DNA of 50,795 nucleotides from Betaproteobacteria bacterium HGW-Betaproteobacteria-4 (GCA_002840785.1 PHCH01000036.1:1-50795); one strand, 5' to 3'. Positions 16,662 to 25,305 are shown, numbered from the stretch's first letter. The notes: generated from the letters alone by a model not told the origin. A program made the numbers and translations.

Positions 16662-19436
16662 ATGTGGGAAATCTACGCCTATCAGAATGCCGACAGCCTG
16701 TTCGGCGTCTTCAATGCCGCCGCGGCGATCCACGCTTCAGGCGATTATGCCGCTGCCCTAGCGGCTGTGGCCTTCTGCGGATTTGTGGCCGCCTTGATTG
16801 CCTACGCTTTCGCTCCCGAGAAGTTGCAGGGCTGGAAGTGGCTGGGCACAGTCGTGCTGGTCTTTTCGGTGTTGATCGTGCCCAAGGTCACCGTGGGCAT
16901 TGTGGACAAGACCGGCGGTTCTGCTGTCAAAGTCGTCGGTAATGTGCCCTTCGGGGTGGCCGCGCTGGGCGGCATCACCAGCACGATCGGCAACACGCTG
17001 ACCAGTCTGTTCGAAACGGCATTCCAGGTTATCCCGGGCGTCGGAGCCCTTCCGGTCGAATTGAGCTACCAGCAGAACGGCCTGATGTTCGGCAACCGGC
17101 TGATCCGCGAGACCGGCAATGTGGTGTTCCAGGATCCGGCTTTCCGCACCGATCTGATCAACTTCATCCACAACTGCACGACTTACGACCTGATCGACGG
17201 CACGCTCGATCCGGCAGTCTTTTCTGCATCGGACGATGTCTGGCCGCTGATGGCCTCCCCCAATCCGGCGCGCTTCAGCACGCTGACTGGCGCTGGCGGT
17301 AGTGTCGGCGTCGATACCTGCCCCAATGTTTATCTGAGCCTCAATGGCCGCTTGCCGGCCCAGATCAGCCGCATCCAGGGGCGCCTGGCTTTTCAACTCA
17401 ACCCGACCTTGCCCGGTGCCGCTGCTGCGGCGGCCATCGCCGGACAGATTCAGCAGGCCTATCTAAAGAACAGCATTGCCAGCGCGGCGGCGACGGCGGC
17501 CGACATCATCCGGCAGAACGCCATGCTCAACGCGCTTGAGGACACCAGCAAGATCGTCGGTCAGAAGGTTAACGACCCGGCGGCGATGGTGCTGGCGGTC
17601 GGCCGCGCCCAGGCGGTGGCCCAGCAAAACGCTTCCTGGCTCAATTACGGCAAGGTAGCTGAACAGGCTTTGCCCGTTTTTAGAAACGTGGTCGAGGCGG
17701 TGACCTATGCGATGTTCCCGCTCTTTGTGATGCTCCTGCTGCTCACTAGCGGACGGGAGACAATGCTCGCCTTCAAAGGCTATGCGGCCGTGTTGATCTG
17801 GATTCAATTGTGGCCGCCGCTCTATGCAATCCTGAACTACATGGCCTCGATCTATGCGGCCTACGACCTTGCCGCAGCGGCCGACCTCGGAACGGGGGGC
17901 AAATCGCTGGCACTGCAAACTGCGTCCACGATCTATTCGCGGGCAATCTCGGGGGAGGCCGTCGTCGGTTACCTCGCCATCAGCATTCCTTTCATTGCCT
18001 GGGCCGCCCTGAAGCGCATGGAAAACTTCGGGACTGCACTGGTCGGTGGCTTGTCGGGGCTACAAGGGATGATCTCGGGCGGCACCTCAGCCGCCACCGT
18101 TGGTAACGTCTCGATGGGGAACGTCGGCATGGACCAGATGCAACTGGCACCCAACCGTACGTCGGCGTTCATGGGCAGTTGGCAGAACGACCTCTCCGGA
18201 AACACTTTCTCGTCGAATGCGCTGACCGGGCGTACGGCCGTCAGCCTACTGCGCAATCAGGGGTTTGCTTCCCGGATGGTTTCGATGCGAGTGTCTGAGC
18301 AGGATGTGGCCCAAGCCAGCAAGCAGGTCGATGCAGCTCAAAACGAGAGTGTCGCAGCCAATACCGAACGCTCAGCCATTCTGTCAGAGGCATTCTCGCG
18401 AGGATTGAGCAAATTGCGCTCATCGCGTAGTAGCAGCGGCTCTACGTCCAGCAGTTTCGAGCAAATGGGAGAAACGTTGAACGAGATGAATCAAATTACC
18501 AAGAGTGTCGCGGAAAATACAGGACTGAGCCAAGCACAGGTCGCACGCATCGCTTTCGGTACAGCCGGGCATGTCGGCGTCAACGCAGGTTTCGCTGGAG
18601 GCCAGTTGAGGGCAAGTGCGGAGAAATCCTATTTGTCGAGTTTATCGTCACAGGAACAGAAAGCGCTGGCCAGCATGAGCGGAGAGCAGTTGGTAGCATT
18701 CAAGCAATTTGGCGATCGGTTATCCCGGGATAGCAGTTTCTTGAATGCACTCTCCAGCGACTCCCGCGACGCCCATGAAATATCGTCCCGACTCGGATCA
18801 ACTGTCGCGCGCTCCGAACGAGCCGAAGCAAGCCTTGCCGAACGCACCAGCTTTGCGGAGCGAGTATCCTCGGCCTATGAAAAAGGCGAGTCCATTTCCA
18901 TCGACATTGCACAGGACCCTCATAATCTTGAGATGTTTATGCGCTATGCCGAGGAATACGGTGGCGACAGTGCGGCGGCCCATACCTTGATGGAATCAGA
19001 ATTGGCACGGCAGTCCCTGCGCCCGAACCGGGTGTTTTCCGACGGGACGGCACTACCTGCTTCCTTTGGGAAGATTCGGGATCAACATATACAGGAACAG
19101 GGCAAAACTGCGCTGACACCCGACATCATCGGTCAGCATCAATCAAATCAGGATCGAATCTCACGCTTTGGAAATGCCGCCCCATCTCGAGAGCGCGCAC
19201 CGGCATCATCACCAATCCGAGAGGACGTTCATGCCCGCGGCAATCAAATTCGCTCAGACGCTTTATCACACCGCGCTGACTTCGACGCCAAGGCTGAGAT
19301 CATCAAGTCGGATGACGGAACGCTCGCATCGAAGAAATCGCTGCTTGTGCAATCGGGCAAACAGGTAGGCAGAGACGGAGGAGCGACATTCGACAATGCC
19401 AAAGAGGTGGTGAACGACTTGCTTAAGAAAAAGTAA
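16662..19436 (+). CDS. traG: Conjugal transfer mating-pair protein TraG
   Basis: This 924-residue protein begins with the TraG_N domain (WEIYAYQNADSLFGVFNAAA) and several membrane helices (about 28-47, 62-80, 345-370, 376-405, 438-455). A long hydrophilic C-terminal part follows, with serine-rich and helical stretches that in F TraG carries the entry-exclusion/mating-pair function. It is the last gene of the transfer operon. Base composition falls noticeably after about 18,450, where the variable C-terminal region starts. This is common for TraG, whose tail evolves quickly to match the exclusion protein of its own element. Confidence 0.92.
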   Translation: MWEIYAYQNADSLFGVFNAAAAIHASGDYAAALAAVAFCGFVAALIAYAFAPEKLQGWKWLGTVVLVFSVLIVPKVTVGIVDKTGGSAVKVVGNVPFGVAALGGITSTIGNTLTSLFETAFQVIPGVGALPVELSYQQNGLMFGNRLIRETGNVVFQDPAFRTDLINFIHNCTTYDLIDGTLDPAVFSASDDVWPLMASPNPARFSTLTGAGGSVGVDTCPNVYLSLNGRLPAQISRIQGRLAFQLNPTLPGAAAAAAIAGQIQQAYLKNSIASAAATAADIIRQNAMLNALEDTSKIVGQKVNDPAAMVLAVGRAQAVAQQNASWLNYGKVAEQALPVFRNVVEAVTYAMFPLFVMLLLLTSGRETMLAFKGYAAVLIWIQLWPPLYAILNYMASIYAAYDLAAAADLGTGGKSLALQTASTIYSRAISGEAVVGYLAISIPFIAWAALKRMENFGTALVGGLSGLQGMISGGTSAATVGNVSMGNVGMDQMQLAPNRTSAFMGSWQNDLSGNTFSSNALTGRTAVSLLRNQGFASRMVSMRVSEQDVAQASKQVDAAQNESVAANTERSAILSEAFSRGLSKLRSSRSSSGSTSSSFEQMGETLNEMNQITKSVAENTGLSQAQVARIAFGTAGHVGVNAGFAGGQLRASAEKSYLSSLSSQEQKALASMSGEQLVAFKQFGDRLSRDSSFLNALSSDSRDAHEISSRLGSTVARSERAEASLAERTSFAERVSSAYEKGESISIDIAQDPHNLEMFMRYAEEYGGDSAAAHTLMESELARQSLRPNRVFSDGTALPASFGKIRDQHIQEQGKTALTPDIIGQHQSNQDRISRFGNAAPSRERAPASSPIREDVHARGNQIRSDALSHRADFDAKAEIIKSDDGTLASKKSLLVQSGKQVGRDGGATFDNAKEVVNDLLKKK

Positions 19437-19440
19437 GGCA

Positions 19441-19761
19441 TCAGCCGGCGGAGCCTCGATCCCACCGATGCATTTCGCCCTCGCTGGTTCCTGGTTTCGC
19501 AAACGGTGAATGTCCTTCGTCACGCCAGTAGTTTGCCGCCATGTCTTTCGATGAAGTGCCATCACTTGGTAAGCGACTATCACTCCACGCAAGGGATCGC
19601 CTCTTCTTTACGATGCCGGCCAGAGCCCCGCCAACGGGCGCCATGAAAAGTGCGCCAACGCCCATCATCACAAGGCGGGTTCCCCAGTCGCCATCCATAA
19701 CGGAAATCCAACCGATCAGGGCGCCCACTGCAATGAATCCCACGAAGATGAGTTTTCTCAT
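19441..19761 (-). CDS. Unrecognised small membrane protein
   Basis: This 106-residue protein has two N-terminal hydrophobic helices (about 4-22 and 30-50, GTRLVMMGVGALFMAPVGGALAG), then a hydrophilic tail with no recognised motif. A strong GGAGGTCGAA precedes the ATG at 19761. It converges on traG, with only 4 bp between the stop codons. In conjugative elements the gene next to traG often encodes the inner-membrane entry-exclusion protein that pairs with the TraG tail. Size, topology and place fit that idea, but orientation is opposite to traG, so this is a hypothesis. It could also be unrelated cargo. Confidence 0.65.
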   Translation of the reverse strand: MRKLIFVGFIAVGALIGWISVMDGDWGTRLVMMGVGALFMAPVGGALAGIVKKRRSLAWSDSRLPSDGTSSKDMAANYWRDEGHSPFAKPGTSEGEMHRWDRGSAG

Positions 19762-19894
19762 TTCGACCTCCTGGATTCAGCCTACCTCCGATGGCGCAGG
19801 TTGCAAGCCTATCGCGAACTATCCAGCCAACATTTCCACTACCAAGACCTGCCGCCCTAGCTGGTCTTTCATGTGCGGAATGAAAAGCAGCAAA

Positions 19895-21385
19895 TCATTC
19901 GACGTCGTTGAGTTCAGTCAATTCGGTCTTGGCCAAGCGTTCGACAAAATCAAACGCTTCCTCTGGCACCCGGCCTGCCAGTTTTTTCCGGCGGTTGTTG
20001 GACACCCTGCCTCCGTTCTGTAGCGCGGAAACGATGAGGAGGTGCAGATCGTTTCCGCGGATATCGAACTCGTCGTTGACGGCTTTACTGATCCGGTCAA
20101 AGCTCGCCAAGAATTCGGTTTCCTGACGGAGATCGACGCCCAGCGCCTGCTCCGCCATTCGGTAACCGAATTCGACGCACTGTGTCGCGTCCCAAAAACG
20201 GTAGATAGAATCGGCGCCTTTGAATTTGAAATCAAACAGGTCCTCGTCGGCCCAGTAGACATCCCACAGCTTCCGTGCGGGCTTCGAGAACGATTGGAGC
20301 GCCTCCAGGTATTCCGTTTCATGGCGTTTCATCGCGACGGATACGGGCAACAGCAGGCCTTGATCAAGCCTTCCTGATTGGCATAGTGCATGGTGGAATA
20401 GGAAGCGCGACAGACGTCCGTTCCCATCCATGAATGGGTGCAGGTAGACAAACCCGAACGAGGCCACGGAGGCCGCTACGACCGGGTCGCTCTGACGTGG
20501 GAGGGAGTTGGCCATGTCCATGAACGCAGGCATAAGTTTGGAAAGCAATTCCGGCGAAGGCGGAACGTAGGTCACACTGCCCGCCCCTCTGAGCCCCCCC
20601 CCTCGCAGCCAGTTTTGTTCATGGCGAAAACAGGCCGCTTTTTCATAGGGGTTGCTGATTGTCGCGGATTGCAAGTCGGCCAGGTATTCCTCGGTCAACT
20701 CAATTTTTTCGTGGGCTTGCTGGAGAAGGGCGACAAAGGTCTCTGCCTTGCTCTGGCTCGGCGCTTCCCGCTCAATGGCGAACGAACTATCGGTCTCGCT
20801 GAGGTACGCCCAGGAGAGGGTCCGGTCCGCATTGGTCGGACCCAAGGATTCCAAAAATGCCTTCGTCCGTCCAAGGACGTCGCTTGCGATCCCATCCTTG
20901 ACCAGTTGTGTAAGGCGGACTACCGGACAGTACTCGGCAGAGCCGAGGCCGTTGAAGTTGATTCGCCACTTGGCATCCTTGCGCACGATTCCGGTGACGT
21001 AATCCGCGGGGTCGAACAGATCACCGTACGGCCCGGCAATGGCTGGCAGGTTGGAAAGTTCGCCGTTGGCGAACCACTCCCAGAGATAACACGCTTTCCG
21101 GATGAACAAGCCGGAGGGCGATTCCCGCAAACGGGCGATGAGATCCTCCCCGGCAATTTTCGGCATGGTTTCGGCGAGTATTTGCAGATTGATTCCCTCA
21201 TAGCGGAGGGCAAACAGCAAGTGTTCAATGGGGTGGCCGGATTTCGGGGCGACCCCCTTGGGTACCTGTAGTTCGTCCTGAACGTCCAGTATCCGGCTCA
21301 CCGGACGGATACTGGCGGGATGAGCGACGGGAAACACCGAGAGCCCGAGTTGGGTCCGGAGGTATTCGTATCCAATGGCGTCCAT
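19895..21385 (-). CDS. Fic-domain protein (probable AMP-transferase)
   Basis: This 496-residue protein carries the Fic catalytic loop HPFMDGNGRLSR at residues 316-327, which matches HPFx(D/E)GNGRxxR exactly. Such enzymes usually transfer AMP from ATP to a hydroxyl side chain of a target protein. An N-terminal SSFAIE at 200-205 resembles the self-inhibitory (S/T)xxxE(G/N) helix of class II Fic proteins, but Arg replaces the Gly/Asn after the glutamate. The extra C-terminal region ends in a lysine/arginine-rich helical part that may be a winged-helix domain. It lies among element cargo, with an intergenic repeat region upstream. No separate antitoxin gene is next to it, consistent with intramolecular inhibition. 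Confidence 0.88.
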   Translation of the reverse strand: MDAIGYEYLRTQLGLSVFPVAHPASIRPVSRILDVQDELQVPKGVAPKSGHPIEHLLFALRYEGINLQILAETMPKIAGEDLIARLRESPSGLFIRKACYLWEWFANGELSNLPAIAGPYGDLFDPADYVTGIVRKDAKWRINFNGLGSAEYCPVVRLTQLVKDGIASDVLGRTKAFLESLGPTNADRTLSWAYLSETDSSFAIEREAPSQSKAETFVALLQQAHEKIELTEEYLADLQSATISNPYEKAACFRHEQNWLRGGGLRGAGSVTYVPPSPELLSKLMPAFMDMANSLPRQSDPVVAASVASFGFVYLHPFMDGNGRLSRFLFHHALCQSGRLDQGLLLPVSVAMKRHETEYLEALQSFSKPARKLWDVYWADEDLFDFKFKGADSIYRFWDATQCVEFGYRMAEQALGVDLRQETEFLASFDRISKAVNDEFDIRGNDLHLLIVSALQNGGRVSNNRRKKLAGRVPEEAFDFVERLAKTELTELNDVE

Positions 21386-21401
21386 GGTTGCACTCCTGCA
21401 T

Positions 21402-21532
21402 GGAAAATTTTAACTGACCATGGATTTTTTTATTTATTTGCCAATCCGTCAAGATTTTTTACTCGTTTTCACCAAAGGCTATGGCGAAACGTCGAACAAC
21501 GGAAAATTTTCACATACTGAAGATTTTTTTAA
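21402..21532. repeat. Direct repeats upstream of the fic gene, possible operator
   Basis: Two copies of GGAAAATTTT, then 11 variable bases, then GATTTTTTTA lie at 21402-21432 and 21501-21531. Their starts are 99 bp apart. A partial third copy (AAGATTTTTTA) lies between them at 21451-21461. The stretch 21386-21616 has no gene and is strongly A/T-rich. On the minus strand it contains a TTGACG (rc of 21446-21451) ahead of the fic start. The spacing suggests a transcription-factor or curved-DNA control site for fic, but no binding protein is known here. Confidence 0.5.
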
Positions 21533-21616
21533 TCTAACCATCCTTTGTACGGATTTTCTTAAGTCATCCACCAAAGGGTTGTGAGCAATTGCATCACCGT
21601 ATAACTCAAGCAGACC

Positions 21617-23653
21617 TTAGAGCGGTCGCAAAAGCTTTCCGCTCCACTCAATCAGCCTGAAGTCGATTCCTGCAGTTGCCTGAAGGAACACCTCCTCAGT
21701 CTCATCGAATGATGCAGCCACTATGCTCTGAAGCTTTATTTCGCTAGCCAGTTGTTTAAGCAGGGCGTGCTGGCTATCGACGGCCATCGAATGTTGACCA
21801 GGCTCGTCAAGCATCAAGAAATTAGGGTGATGGCCTGGTGTAGTGGGAAACACAGAGGTCTGATGCAATGCGAGGAGATAACTCCAAATGAGTCGTACAA
21901 AATCACTGGCACTGGAATCCGACTTAATGTCAGTCCTAATTTCGCGCAATTCGAGCTGAGCCAAGCATGGAACAAGTGCATCCCTACTGATTTCAATATC
22001 CTGAATTCTGGCACTTTCGTAACCGAAAGAACCTGCATTGGCCCTGAATTGTTTCTGAAACACAGAGATGCGAGTCTCGTCATCAGAGGTGTATGCGTTC
22101 TTGGGAAGCAATGCTCGAGCAGCTTGATTATTCTTTAGCCGCTGAGCAACTGAAAACAAACGGCCAAAGACATCTGTGGATTGAGCAGCCAGGCGTTCAA
22201 GCGCCTCTACCTCAACTTCAATCTGGACCTGACGCCTTACGATAGCCTTGGACTCACTAGCGCCGGAGCTAACATCTCCACGCATAGCAACCAACTGGTC
22301 GCGCTTGGCCGCTAGTCGAGCCGCGAGTTCAGCGCTCCTCGTTTCCGTTGCACGAATGCTTTCCCGGACCCCAGAAACTTGACGACGCAACATCCGGCAC
22401 TGACTATCCAGATAAGCAATATTGGCAGCCAAGTCCATCTGCGGCCCGGTTACTGCTCCGACGAGCAATGTATCTTCAACCACCTGATGGCAAGTGGGAC
22501 AGCGGTCAGAAGATAGCTCAATGTCGTATTTTGCCCCCAGGTCTCTAAGCTTTGCCGCCGTCTTATTGCGGTCCAAATCCTCAGATGCCTCTCTTAAAAG
22601 AGTCTCATATTCCATGAGGGATGCCTTTAGGTCGCCTAGCGACGTCGTGGCTCGTTCATGGACAACACTCAGGTGTTGTAGCTCGGCTGTAACCGCTGCC
22701 ATCTCCTTTAGTGCATCTTCGCCAGAAACCCGGCTAAACTGCTCACTTCTTGCAGTCAATGTGGAGTACTCGCTCCGGAGCTGGGATATGTAAACACCCA
22801 GAGGAACTGTGGCGCCCTCGTATAAACGCTGAATACTCCCGGAGTTCAGAGTAAATAGTGCAGAAGGGCCAGCAGGCACACCTTCAATCACAACCCCAAG
22901 TGAACTCGCCTCGCGCTGAAACTCACCTAGCGTGCGGCGCCAATCATTGTCGATTTCAACGGACTCAGAATTAAGCCTATTTCTGGCGGCGTTGGTTTCA
23001 AAGACCCCCAATCCAAGTAAAAAATCGACTACCCGAGCTCGCGCATCGCGAATGCCGTAGAAGGGAATGTTGGCAATATAGTCAGTCCACCCGCGCTTTT
23101 GCTCGACAGCCAGAGCTGCAAAAATCGTCTGAAGATAAAGTTTTGCCTCACCACCGCTAGTTGTGGCGACTCGTGGCAAGCTTAGCTCTAAGAAAGACTC
23201 GAGGAAGCGATGAAATCCTTCATTTTTCTGAGCGCCACCGGCGTCGTGCACATATGTCGGAGAGGCATTAACAAGCTCATCTCCTGCTGTTAAATGAGCA
23301 CATTCGAATACCTCGATGAGCTTGGAGTCTTTGACTGTGTCTCGAATGGCACGTCGAAGTGTAATCACCCGACCTGACTTATTTTCAATCTCAAGAATGA
23401 CTTCAGAGGCCGTTACCAAGACTCTTTGGCCATCATATTCAAAATAATCCTTCACTGCGTATGGAAGAATGCGCTCACCTTTTCCGCCGACAAGTTCCTC
23501 CATACCGAGCCCGTATAGCAAACTGTTAAACAACGTGCTCTTGCCACTAGAGTTCTTTGCACGAATGATGGTCAGGTTTCTGGCAAACCTGAAATCGAAC
23601 CCGAAATCTCCATTCTCAGTTACTGCTCTGAGCTTAATGCCTCGAATAATCAT
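21617..23653 (-). CDS. SMC/Rad50-like ATPase of a Lamassu / ABC-three-component system
   Basis: The protein is 678 residues. Walker A is RAKNSSGKST at residues 31-40. A zinc-hook-like CPTC at 385-388 sits between two coiled-coil arms (about 230-370 and 400-500). Walker B is FLMLDEPGQHS near the C terminus. The usual LSGGQ signature is replaced by SSASDFVRLIWSYLLAL, a pattern I associate with the SMC component of ABC-three-component systems. In Lamassu the SMC protein senses invading or structured DNA ends and controls the nuclease partner. It starts by ATGA overlap with the middle gene, so the three genes form one translational unit. GC content is well below the flanking conjugation genes. 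Confidence 0.85.
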   Translation of the reverse strand: MIIRGIKLRAVTENGDFGFDFRFARNLTIIRAKNSSGKSTLFNSLLYGLGMEELVGGKGERILPYAVKDYFEYDGQRVLVTASEVILEIENKSGRVITLRRAIRDTVKDSKLIEVFECAHLTAGDELVNASPTYVHDAGGAQKNEGFHRFLESFLELSLPRVATTSGGEAKLYLQTIFAALAVEQKRGWTDYIANIPFYGIRDARARVVDFLLGLGVFETNAARNRLNSESVEIDNDWRRTLGEFQREASSLGVVIEGVPAGPSALFTLNSGSIQRLYEGATVPLGVYISQLRSEYSTLTARSEQFSRVSGEDALKEMAAVTAELQHLSVVHERATTSLGDLKASLMEYETLLREASEDLDRNKTAAKLRDLGAKYDIELSSDRCPTCHQVVEDTLLVGAVTGPQMDLAANIAYLDSQCRMLRRQVSGVRESIRATETRSAELAARLAAKRDQLVAMRGDVSSGASESKAIVRRQVQIEVEVEALERLAAQSTDVFGRLFSVAQRLKNNQAARALLPKNAYTSDDETRISVFQKQFRANAGSFGYESARIQDIEISRDALVPCLAQLELREIRTDIKSDSSASDFVRLIWSYLLALHQTSVFPTTPGHHPNFLMLDEPGQHSMAVDSQHALLKQLASEIKLQSIVAASFDETEEVFLQATAGIDFRLIEWSGKLLRPL

Positions 23654-24111
23654 TGGGCCTCCCAGCCATTTGCAACTGCATCAACCATGGCTTCCGTTAT
23701 TCCCTTGCCAACTTGATTCAAAAAAGCCGCGTCTGTTGAGAACAGTTCTGGGTCTTTAAGGATTTCCTTTGCAAAGGACACACCCTCGTCTGTTATCTCA
23801 TAGCCGGGTGACGCCTCCCGGACAAGGCCCTCTGCAATAGCGAAGCGAACAGCGATAGCTAATGCTGGGTCAAATCCCCAAGCCGAGACCTTCAACTCTT
23901 TGGCAGTTGAAGCATGGATAAGCAATTTTTGTCGGTCTACAGACTTCAGGGCCCAGTTGAACAAATGAAGGCGCAGAAGCCTCGAACGACCCGCACGAGA
24001 TGCAAGATGCAATATGAGTAAAACTTGGCCTATTTTATACAGCGGCCGATGCTCTGCCAGTACAGGAGATGGTTTGCGCTCAAAGAGGAGACCAGACATC
24101 GGCTCAGTCAT
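23650..24111 (-). CDS. Middle component of the Lamassu / ABC-three-component operon
   Basis: From ATG 24111 (the longer frame to 24144 lies inside the nuclease gene) this is 153 residues. There is no transmembrane segment. A helical core HRPLYKIGQVLLILHLASR is followed by a winged-helix-like part (AIRFAIAEGLVREASPGYEITDEGVSFAKEI, quoted in two pieces: AVRFAIAEGLVREA and YEITDEGVSFAKEI). Size and place between nuclease and SMC genes fit LmuC / the ABC-3C middle protein, which bridges the ATPase and effector. It overlaps both neighbours (ATGACTGA with the upstream gene, ATGA with the downstream one). Family membership is from context and fold pattern only. Confidence 0.75.
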   Translation of the reverse strand: MTEPMSGLLFERKPSPVLAEHRPLYKIGQVLLILHLASRAGRSRLLRLHLFNWALKSVDRQKLLIHASTAKELKVSAWGFDPALAIAVRFAIAEGLVREASPGYEITDEGVSFAKEILKDPELFSTDAAFLNQVGKGITEAMVDAVANGWEAQ

Positions 24112-25030
24112 AGTCCAGCTCACAAATGGCCAGCCACCGGGCAATCATCAGGCGCGCCACCTTGCTAGCATTCGTTTCATCGAACTCGGGGGACAGCTCG
24201 CTGTTGATGCGGCGCTCGAGTCCTTCTCGAACCTGCGTCGTCAAATCCTCTGGGGTGCCCGACCAAGTCATTGACACATCTGCAACGTGATTTTCGTATT
24301 CGTTAATCAAGCGGACCAACCGAACATAGGAAACTGGTGCTGAGTCAGCAATCCTGCGAAAAAAACCCTCGGACTCCAAGAAGCTCTCCAAGGTTCGTTG
24401 CTTCAACTGTTGAACCTTGTACGTGAAATTTGCTGAATCTCGCTTCTCTCCGAGGCGGGTCTCGGTTTTACGCTGAACGTTTTGCTCGTAGGTTTCTTGG
24501 TCACCTATTAGCTCCGCCAGCACAGGCGCTGCATCATCAAATATCAGCGCCTCGCCTGCGGCAGAACGAATCTCGTTAATTTCAACTAGAAAGCTATCGC
24601 CGTCGTAAAGCAATACCGTGAAATCCTCAGTCAGGAAAGGCAAGTTCCAACTTCGAACTTCAACTTCTTTGACTCGCGCATGAGCCAACAGGTCGTTTTT
24701 GTCGAACTCTGGAGTTACAAATATCCAGCGACTTAGCTTGGTCGCCCCAAGCCGTTTCTGAATATCGTCTTTGTAGGTTTTTAGTTTCCCAAGGTCCTCG
24801 GTAACCTTATCTCGCTGCTTTTCGTACAGCTCTTTGCGGTTGTAGTGCTTGCTAGGGCAGTAGCACTGGAATCCCCAGCCACTATTGAGAGTAAACCCCT
24901 CCAGCCCATAGTCGCCAGGAGAGGCTGGCATTTGCTGGTAATCCTCAGCCTGGTACTTGCGCTTAAATACCTGCTGGCAAAGTTCTTCCCAAGTGCCACC
25001 ATCGAATGGACCAAATTTGGTAGTAAACAT
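24104..25030 (-). CDS. PD-(D/E)xK-like nuclease effector of the Lamassu / ABC-three-component operon
   Basis: The protein is 308 residues. The N terminus has Glu16 in a helix, then GDYGLEGF (Asp40, Glu44) and a strand GFQCYCPSK (Gln55, Lys61). This ordering E...D...E-G...Q...K resembles Mrr-type PD-(D/E)xK nucleases. The remainder (about 90-308) is helical, ending in LMIARWLAICELDYD, and would dock to the SMC/middle proteins. In Lamassu such an effector is held inactive by the SMC complex and released on infection. It is the first gene of the operon and begins by TGATG overlap with a 21-codon upstream frame. Nuclease class is inferred from motif spacing; catalytic Lys placement is less regular than in classical Mrr. 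Confidence 0.75.
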   Translation of the reverse strand: MFTTKFGPFDGGTWEELCQQVFKRKYQAEDYQQMPASPGDYGLEGFTLNSGWGFQCYCPSKHYNRKELYEKQRDKVTEDLGKLKTYKDDIQKRLGATKLSRWIFVTPEFDKNDLLAHARVKEVEVRSWNLPFLTEDFTVLLYDGDSFLVEINEIRSAAGEALIFDDAAPVLAELIGDQETYEQNVQRKTETRLGEKRDSANFTYKVQQLKQRTLESFLESEGFFRRIADSAPVSYVRLVRLINEYENHVADVSMTWSGTPEDLTTQVREGLERRINSELSPEFDETNASKVARLMIARWLAICELDYD

Positions 25031-25095
25031 CAGAGGTCCGTCGGATGACGAGGATAACCACCCGCTGTGTCGTGGTCGTATAGTTCGATTGACAT
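25030..25095 (-). CDS. Possible 21-residue leader peptide coupled to the nuclease gene
   Basis: An ATG at 25095 opens a 21-codon frame (MSIELYDHDTAGGYPRHPTDL) whose TGA stop overlaps the nuclease ATG as TGATG. A GAGAG purine tract lies about 7 bases before the ATG, while the nuclease ATG itself has only a weak GGAC. This layout would make nuclease translation depend on reinitiation. The peptide has no recognised motif and lies downstream of the promoter at 25141-25169. It may be chance, so confidence is modest. Confidence 0.4.
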   Translation of the reverse strand: MSIELYDHDTAGGYPRHPTDL

Positions 25096-25140
25096 GCTTT
25101 TACTCTCGCCCAAGGCGGCCCCCACATTTACTCGTTTTTC

Positions 25141-25169
25141 ATTATATTAACCGAATAAACTTCCACCAA
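25141..25169 (-). promoter_or_regulatory. Sigma-70-type promoter of the Lamassu-like operon
   Basis: On the minus strand, TTGGTG (25164-25169) and a perfect TATAAT (25141-25146) are separated by 17 bases. The predicted start is about 100 bases ahead of the nuclease ATG and upstream of the 21-codon leader frame. The rest of 25031-25395 holds this promoter, the leader frame, the GTGGGGGG repeats and the tRNA terminator, and no other gene. Confidence 0.6.
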
Positions 25170-25305
25170 TCCCATCGTTAATCCTGTCCCACTGAAACCG
25201 ACCAAGCTTACTGGAAGGCCGTATAAATTAGATGCTAGCGTATGTGGCACACTGGATTGGCGGGTACGGAAGCTAAAAAAGTAGTCCCATACGAGCCCAC
25301 GAATC

